Origin: Hermatobates lingyangjiaoensis
Taxonomy: Eukaryota; Arthropoda; Insecta; Hemiptera; Hermatobatidae
DNA: 64,000 bases
Direction: 5' to 3'
NCBI GenBank assembly: GCA_026182355.1
Contig: JAPFBL010000364.1
Coordinates: 248,001 to 312,000 of the forward strand
The notes under the pieces are model-generated. The model had not been told where the DNA came from and searched no databases. It saw only the letters and a list, made by a program, of their open reading frames with translations. Positions 59,060 through 64,000 of this stretch are shown piece after piece (the first letter of the stretch is position 1; every line of letters starts with the position of its first letter). The position numbers and the translations under genes are program-made.

Positions 59060-60960
59060 GTATATGAGAACATTGTTTAGTTTAGTCGCTGGTAATATCT
59101 ACCCATTGGGAAATGATCTATGAGGGTATTGTAGTCTCTTCTTCCGTTTAGTTTGTGTTTCGCAGTTATCAAGTGGATTCGCTCCACAAGTGGTTTTGCT
59201 TTCTCGCAGTATATTGTTCTACTAATAACACAACAACTTGAAACAAACCCTCGTCACATTTACAGATTAGCGATTATAATTGTATCGGATTATCTGTTGA
59301 TATCATTTGAAAGGCAAATTTTTATTGTAAAGTAGGAGAGAGCAGCTATGAGAGAAGCATGTTGCGGTTGTCAGGCTCAAATCCCACCAACCTGTTGCAC
59401 AGCCCTGCTCTGAATCTTATTTGCATTAGCCTCATTATTGTGAACCGTCCATTAACTTCAAACTATGCTTCTTTAATCATTTATTTCCAGATATTATTAA
59501 ATAAAACTTCACCTCAACAACAACAACCTAAATTATAAGTTTAATTGATTCGAAGTGTTTTAGTAGTATAGTATTTTTAATAATTAATATTTTTAAGGTC
59601 CCAAAAAATCTTCTTATTTATTTCTATAAAATATATATTTTCACTTTATGCCTATACATTATATGTATAACCAATTAAATGAAACGATTTTAGGAGCTAA
59701 ATAAACCGTGATTTATATTATAAATTGGGAAAACCGTCAAGGTGTCGTTGGAGCACTTTCGGACGTTGTCCATCTTCAATCGCAACTAACCTATCTAGTT
59801 GTTATCATGGGGTTCATATACTCGTATCTAAACTACTGCTATCTAGATATTGTTATTTGATATTATTACCTTATTTTTGAATTTAGTTTGAATTATCTAG
59901 TCGAATTCTTTTATATTTATTTACGTCGTCATAGTGTCTGTCCAGTCATCTTTTTTATTTTTATTAATAGTTTACATAGAATATCGGTTTGATGGTTTAT
60001 TTGTTCGTTTATTAATTTACCCGAAATTTTACGTTTTAGAAATTTTAAGTTGTACAAGGTATATTGAGGCTCTGTCCTTTCTGTCCTGTCTAGAGTAAGC
60101 CTATTAAAATCTTCAGTCAGGTCCAGACTATAACTATCATCTTACTTCTAAGGTAGTGCAATCAGTTATTATCTAGAATTTACTCAAGCTAATCAAGTAG
60201 TCTTCACATATAGAAGTCTAATATAGAAGAACACGTTGTTATTCTTCTTCAAGCATAAATTTTTAGACACTCATCTTTAGTTTATGCCTGAAGAAGAACG
60301 CGTTGTTTATATTATTAAACTTCTATATGTGGCGACTATTTTATTACCTTTTTTTTTACCTTACAACTCTCATCTTTCGTTAAAAGCTGAATAGTGGAAC
60401 ATATTCCATTTGTGTTAGATACAATTACTGATAGTATTTTAACGTATTTATTTATTACTATTTTTGATTTGTTTATTAATTATTTATCATTTTCTCATTA
60501 TTTATTATGTATTATTATTTCCCTTTCTTTGTATGTTTATCTTTGCTTATTTTTACTTTTATCCATGTTTCCTTTGGTGTTGAAGTTAATACAAAAATTA
60601 ACTGAATAAGATACGATAGTCCATGATTCCAATTTTTGTTGTAGTCAGGAAAGCAAAGAGTCAAAGAGAGAGAGAGAGAGAGAGAGATGTGTAAGAAATA
60701 TTTTTTCTCTCAAAACGGGCATAAAACTAAAATAACAACAGATAAACATCAACCTTTTCTTATCTCAACCACATATATTCTACACTACTTTCTTTATCAA
60801 GGTTTATTCCTCAAAGTTTGCAAAGAAACAGTGTAAAATACATGTGGTCGAGTAAGAAAACTTTGATTTATATCATGGAAGTAGAACAAACTCATGAAAT
60901 AGTATGAATGAAACCTCGATAAAGAAAAGTAGTTTACATACATATATATATATATAACTT
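59060..60960. other. non-coding with small relics
   Basis: 59727-59790 is a half copy of the foldback element at 45131 (GGGAAAACCGTCAAGGTGTC). 60289-60310 is a family-G relic. 60665-60688 is a (GA)n run. Otherwise nothing recognised. Confidence 0.5.
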
Positions 60961-61127
60961 TGTGTCGGTCGGTGGACCCTTTCACGTCTCCACTTCTGTG
61001 TTTCCTCTTCTTTTTCTTTTTCTCCTCTCCTGATGACGGAAAGATAGCTGAAGTGGTCGAGCATCGTGAGATTGAGAATTGTAAAGTTACAATCTCAGTG
61101 GTAACTTTAATTTTATATATATATATA
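60961..61127 (+). mobile_element. family B-like relic
   Basis: CTCTCCTGATGACGGAAAGA then GGTCGAGCATCGTGAG between TA tracts (60944-60956 and 61117-61127). The CTGATGA half is intact but GAAA has become GAGC, so no ribozyme is expected. Confidence 0.4.
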
Positions 61128-61321
61128 AAGATTTCACATAAACACGAGAAATAACAATCAATGTTCCAACCATAATAAGAAATGGGAAAACAAGACTAAG
61201 ATCTTTCAACCGTAACAATCGGTCATCGTCAGAGTCAAAAACCTAAATGAAACACTAGATGCAGAAAACATCTATATATACATCTGGTGATGGTATCAGA
61301 TGATATCACCATCTAGTGATG

Positions 61322-61327
<6 letters not shown>
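61128..61327 (-). mobile_element. family A arm with tail, truncated
   Basis: Tail (AAAGATTTCACATAAACACG) and core (61194-61236, minus). The inner side changes to short ATCTGGTGATG inverted repeats (61258-61328). No right arm. Confidence 0.65.
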
Positions 61328-61357
<30 letters not shown>

Positions 61358-61359
61358 TA

Positions 61360-61538
61360 TACTTTGGGAGTAGACCTTCTTTTAAACATACCTCATTAAA
61401 TATCTTGCCAACATTAAGTTTAGTATGTTTCCTACATACCTTTTCAAGGTTTCGAATGTTACTTTTCCATCTTTGTGGTATCATATAAATTAACTCACCG
61501 ATTTTTTTATCTTTAAATGTATTTTTCATATTACACAT
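61360..61538 (-). pseudogene. PLE ORF N-terminal fragment (family H, left arm)
   Basis: It starts MCNMKNTFKDKKIGELIYMI at 61538, continues PQRWKSNIRNLEKVCRKHTK and VGKIFNEVCLKEGLLPKYTN, then enters the TA tract. Its ATG overlaps the stop codon of the upstream-unit ORF by 8 bases. Confidence 0.75.
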
Positions 61539-61990
61539 GTCCGACGTTTCGGTCTACGTTGACCATTCTCAAGGATTCTATATACAAGGTTTTTTTAACA
61601 ATTCTAATAAATACTTTTCCTTTTTTTTTCTTTTCCTTTATGCATAATGATTCAATTATATGCAGCCTCGTGTGATTATTGTCTGCATATAATACTTCAA
61701 TGTTGTCTTCCAGCATTTTTCTACTTAGCCTGCTTTTATGTATGTTCATTGTGTGTTCTTTCGGTCCTCCGGCTGCGAGATGCATCGTAAGTCTGCGTGA
61801 AAGTGTTGTCGTCGTAGAACCAATGTAGCTCGATTTTAGGAGCTCACAGTCTCCTATAGTGCAATTATATCTGTACACTACATTGGTTTTTTGTAGTTGT
61901 GTTTTTTGTTGTAGGTTGTCCCTAATTATCATATTTGCTGTGCAGTAACTGTTGTAGTAAATACTAATATTTAGCTTGTCTGCCGAGTTA
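61531..61990 (-). pseudogene. PLE GIY-YIG endonuclease C-terminal region, family H
   Basis: Numbering from the frame start at 62040: VVYRY (GIY position), Cys60 and Cys65, YIG at 72-74, SRR at 81-83, His87, His96/His101 and Glu130 (IIESLCI). All the nuclease signatures of family F are kept with diverged sequence between them. The reverse transcriptase is absent. The final residues (LRMVNVDRNVGHV) are translated from the ribozyme-like motif itself. Confidence 0.85.
61540..61577 (-). ncRNA. hammerhead-like motif, family H, overlapping the ORF end
   Basis: UCC, then UUGAGAA in place of CUGANGA, unpaired U, stem II GGUC/GACC with loop AACGUA, GAAA, CG, UC, then GGA pairing with UCC. The two core changes are C3 to U and G8 to A, the two bases that pair with each other in the hammerhead core. 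Confidence 0.5.
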
Positions 61991-61994
61991 ACAC

Positions 61995-62119
61995 ATGTTA
62001 ACCGATAAAAAAATCGGTGAGTTAATTTATATGATACCACAAAGATGGAAAAGTAGCATTCGAAACCTTGAAAAGGTATGTAGGAAACATACTAAACTTA
62101 ATGTTGGCAAGATATTTAA

Positions 62120-62122
<3 letters not shown>
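61995..62122 (+). pseudogene. PLE ORF N-terminal fragment (family H, right arm)
   Basis: DKKIGELIYMIPQRWKSSIR to VGKIFND then (TA)n; lacks the first residues and the CLKEGLLPKYTN tail. Confidence 0.7.
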
Positions 62123-62166
<44 letters not shown>

Positions 62167-62167
<1 letters not shown>

Positions 62168-62290
62168 TGGAGTAGCAGTTTGCTTCTCAACGCAAGTACT
62201 TCGCACTTCTTCCCGATGATGACGGATGTCGAAATATCGAAGTGAGTTCTGTAGTGTCTTCTGTGTTCTTTTCTCTGTGTTAAAGTGTAT
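62167..62290 (+). mobile_element. single-arm family B variant
   Basis: Between TA tracts. Motif at 62207-62244: CUUC, CCGATGA, unpaired T, GAC/GTC stem with loop GGAT, GAAA, TA, UC, GAAG. GAAG pairs perfectly with CUUC. Confidence 0.6.
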
Positions 62291-62404
62291 ATATATATCT
62301 CACTTTCTATATATATATATATCTTTCTCTGTGAGTTACAATTCTTCGTTTTTGAACTTGTTTGTGTCCAGTTTGGAAAGACTTTCCGTTTTTAAAGTAT
62401 ATAT

Positions 62405-62560
62405 ATATAGATTGTTGATAAAAGTATCGACCGTGGAATAGAAACAAAACTAAAGATATCGGGACTCGGTCAGTTCTTCAGGTTCAAATTAAACTCTCAT
62501 TTGCCAACGTTTCGGTCTTTATTTAAAACCTTTTTTTATAGGCAGAAGTATAAATTTTGA
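62405..62560 (-). mobile_element. single-arm family C-prime variant
   Basis: After (TA)n: tail (GATAAAAGTATCGACCGTGG), TCGGGACTCGGTCAGTTCTT, then GCCAACGTTTCGGTCTTTAT. Closest to 22745-22850. Confidence 0.6.
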
Positions 62561-63130
62561 AACAGAAAAACTAAGTATTACATTACAAATTATTTTTCTT
62601 TGTAAAATAATTTATTTTGAATGAGATGTTGAAGATGTGACCTGTCGGACGCGTGGAGCGCTGGCAATGTGCTGCAGTGATTAAACTGTCTAACGCGTGG
62701 GTGCGCTAATGTCGTAGTGGTTGTCAACTAGTACTCGGCCCTTATCTCTAACTTTGGAAAAGTAATATTATTGTTTACTTTTATTTTTTATTATGCAGTT
62801 TAATTTTTTACCTAAAGATGTTTCTTTCATTGTTTACCTGAAGTTAACTGAAGTTTTGTTGCTTTTTAAAACAGTTTGTTTTGTTAAAATGTAACCTTTC
62901 TTTTCCAGTTTTCGTTAATGAGTGGAAGTTTTCAAATGTGTTCACTATACCCTTAGGAAAATTAATTTTCCTTCTATTTACCTATCGATAATATAATAAG
63001 ATAATAAGGCAGAAAGAGCATCTCTTTCTCTCAAAAAACCTTCAATGCAAATGCAGTGGTGCTTTTTAACAATATTTCTTTAAAAGAAGATTTGATGGTT
63101 GGTACTAACATCTAGCATATCATGTATATT
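62561..63130. other. non-coding, nothing recognised
   Basis: A GC-richer patch at 62640-62720 contains two GACGCGTGG/AACGCGTGG words; otherwise nothing. Confidence 0.5.
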
Positions 63131-63738
63131 AAGTTCATAAGTTTGTTTGTTTTTTCACTCATTTCCGTGGAGATAGAGACCTGAAATTATTATAACCTTT
63201 ATTTTTGTTGTGATTGGCTTTTTTATAGTTGTATTACGTAATAACAAATCGTATTAGGGGGTCAGGGTAGCCCAGTGGCCTGCGTACTCACTTCGACTTT
63301 CTAGAATATTATTTAATAATATTTCTCATTAGGGGATCACGGTAGACTATAATGTATAATAAACTATTACATGAGAGGTTAAAAATGAATAATTTTAGAA
63401 ACAAACTTGAACATAACTGCCAAAAAAAATACGAATGTTCTAAGGTAATATTATAAAGACACATTTCTTTCATTAATGTTATTTTATGTTGGGTGAATAA
63501 ATTGAATATTTTCAATTTACAAGTTTTGTTTGTTTTAAATACATTTTATTGTGTATATATCTTGAATCATGTTAAGAATACTATATCAAAAGCTTGAGTC
63601 ATATAAGAATCTGTTTCCGTGACTTAATAACAAGAAACAACAATTAAAATTATCTGTCAATCATTTTCAGTGATTTATTTCAGTAACTATTGCTATAATT
63701 TTTGAGTAATACAAAGGGTCATGCGTAGTCTAGTATAT
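63131..63738 (+). repeat. dispersed repeat Y, copy 3
   Basis: Same order and strand as 12418-13092, including GGGTCAGGGTAGCCCAGTGG (SINE-like) at 63260-63279. Followed to the window end by AT-only low-complexity sequence. Confidence 0.7.
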
Positions 63739-64000
63739 ATAAACATGTTAAATACTACAAACATAAATTATATTATAAGTTATGTATTATATATATATAT
63801 ATGTTTAGACATATTTAATTTAAATTGCGTTATATATATTTCAATGCATAAAAAATATATATGAAATAATTTTTAATAATTGTATAATATATTTATATTT
63901 AATTATATTATTAAAAAATATTAAACTATATGTATTTTATATGCATTACGTTTAAGAGATGTACATATTACGTCATATTTCAAGGATATTAACCAGAAAA

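Larger units (their letters stand above)
61328..62166. mobile_element. PLE terminal-repeat hairpin, family H, in (TA)n
   Basis: Left to right: (TA)n, ~38-bp tail, PLE ORF start (minus), ribozyme-like motif, PLE endonuclease (minus), then a shorter inverted arm with the ORF start (plus, 61995-62122) and (TA)n. The inverted part is only ~115 bp (61393-61507 against 62007-62122). The right arm lacks the tail. Confidence 0.85.

Noticed and set aside
61020..61075. Active family-B ribozyme
   Set aside because: CTGATGA is intact, but GAAA has become GAGC and stem II is absent.
50644..64000. Next channel exon (S4-S5 linker, S5)
   Set aside because: I looked for a peptide like MRILV followed by a hydrophobic S5 after an AG acceptor and found none; it probably lies downstream.

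Overview
This is eukaryotic intronic DNA, very AT-rich and packed with repeats, from an invertebrate. The only protein-coding gene I can support is on the plus strand: three exons (19360-19477, 42468-42601, 50546-50643) of a T-type (Cav3) voltage-gated calcium channel alpha1 subunit. They encode domain I from the end of S1 to S4 in uninterrupted reading frame, with GT/AG splice sites and introns of about 23.0 and 7.9 kb. The nearest relatives I can name by eye are arthropod Ca-alpha1T proteins. With the large introns, tRNA-derived SINEs and abundant Penelope-like elements, a chelicerate-type arthropod (for example a horseshoe crab) is plausible, but this is inference. Neither the upstream exons nor the exon after S4 was found here.

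Most of the rest is mobile DNA. The dominant class is a set of inverted-repeat (hairpin) elements sitting in (TA)n tracts. Five loci carry recognisable Penelope-like element (PLE) coding pieces: 10.3-11.0, 24.5-25.1, 35.3-35.6, 39.8-42.0 and 61.4-62.1 kb. These are either the C-terminal GIY-YIG endonuclease or the N-terminal start of the PLE ORF. Other hairpins have the same layout without coding sequence. At least eight sequence-distinct families share one core: C(U/C)GANGA, one unpaired base, a short stem-loop, GAAA, 2-4 bases, UH, then a few bases that pair with those just before the core. This matches the minimal hammerhead ribozymes described in PLE terminal repeats (Cervera and De la Peña 2014). 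Almost every two-armed hairpin has a further ~30-40 bp 'tail' on one arm only, next to (TA)n, like the short one-sided extension known for Drosophila Penelope.

Layout: 1-10 kb, dispersed repeats, a partial MITE and a SINE. 10.0-18.0 kb, a daisy chain of TA-linked hairpins. 19.36 kb, channel exon. 21.9 kb, a 53-bp satellite. 23.7-26.0 kb, a PLE hairpin nested in a hAT-like element with an 8-bp target duplication, itself between a further pair of inverted repeats. 28.7-31.0 kb, SINEs. 32.4-39 kb, more hairpins and relics. 39.8-42.0 kb, a palindrome of two ~1.1-kb PLE arms directly upstream of the second channel exon. 43-50 kb, a GC-rich block, a foldback element, small tandem repeats, a SINE and a MITE with long terminal inverted repeats. 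50.5 kb, third exon. 53-54.2 kb, a 24-bp minisatellite. 56.0-57.6 kb, a 26-copy 63-bp minisatellite with a 12-unit higher-order repeat, open on both strands. 57.6-64 kb, SINEs, a MITE and another cluster of PLE hairpins.
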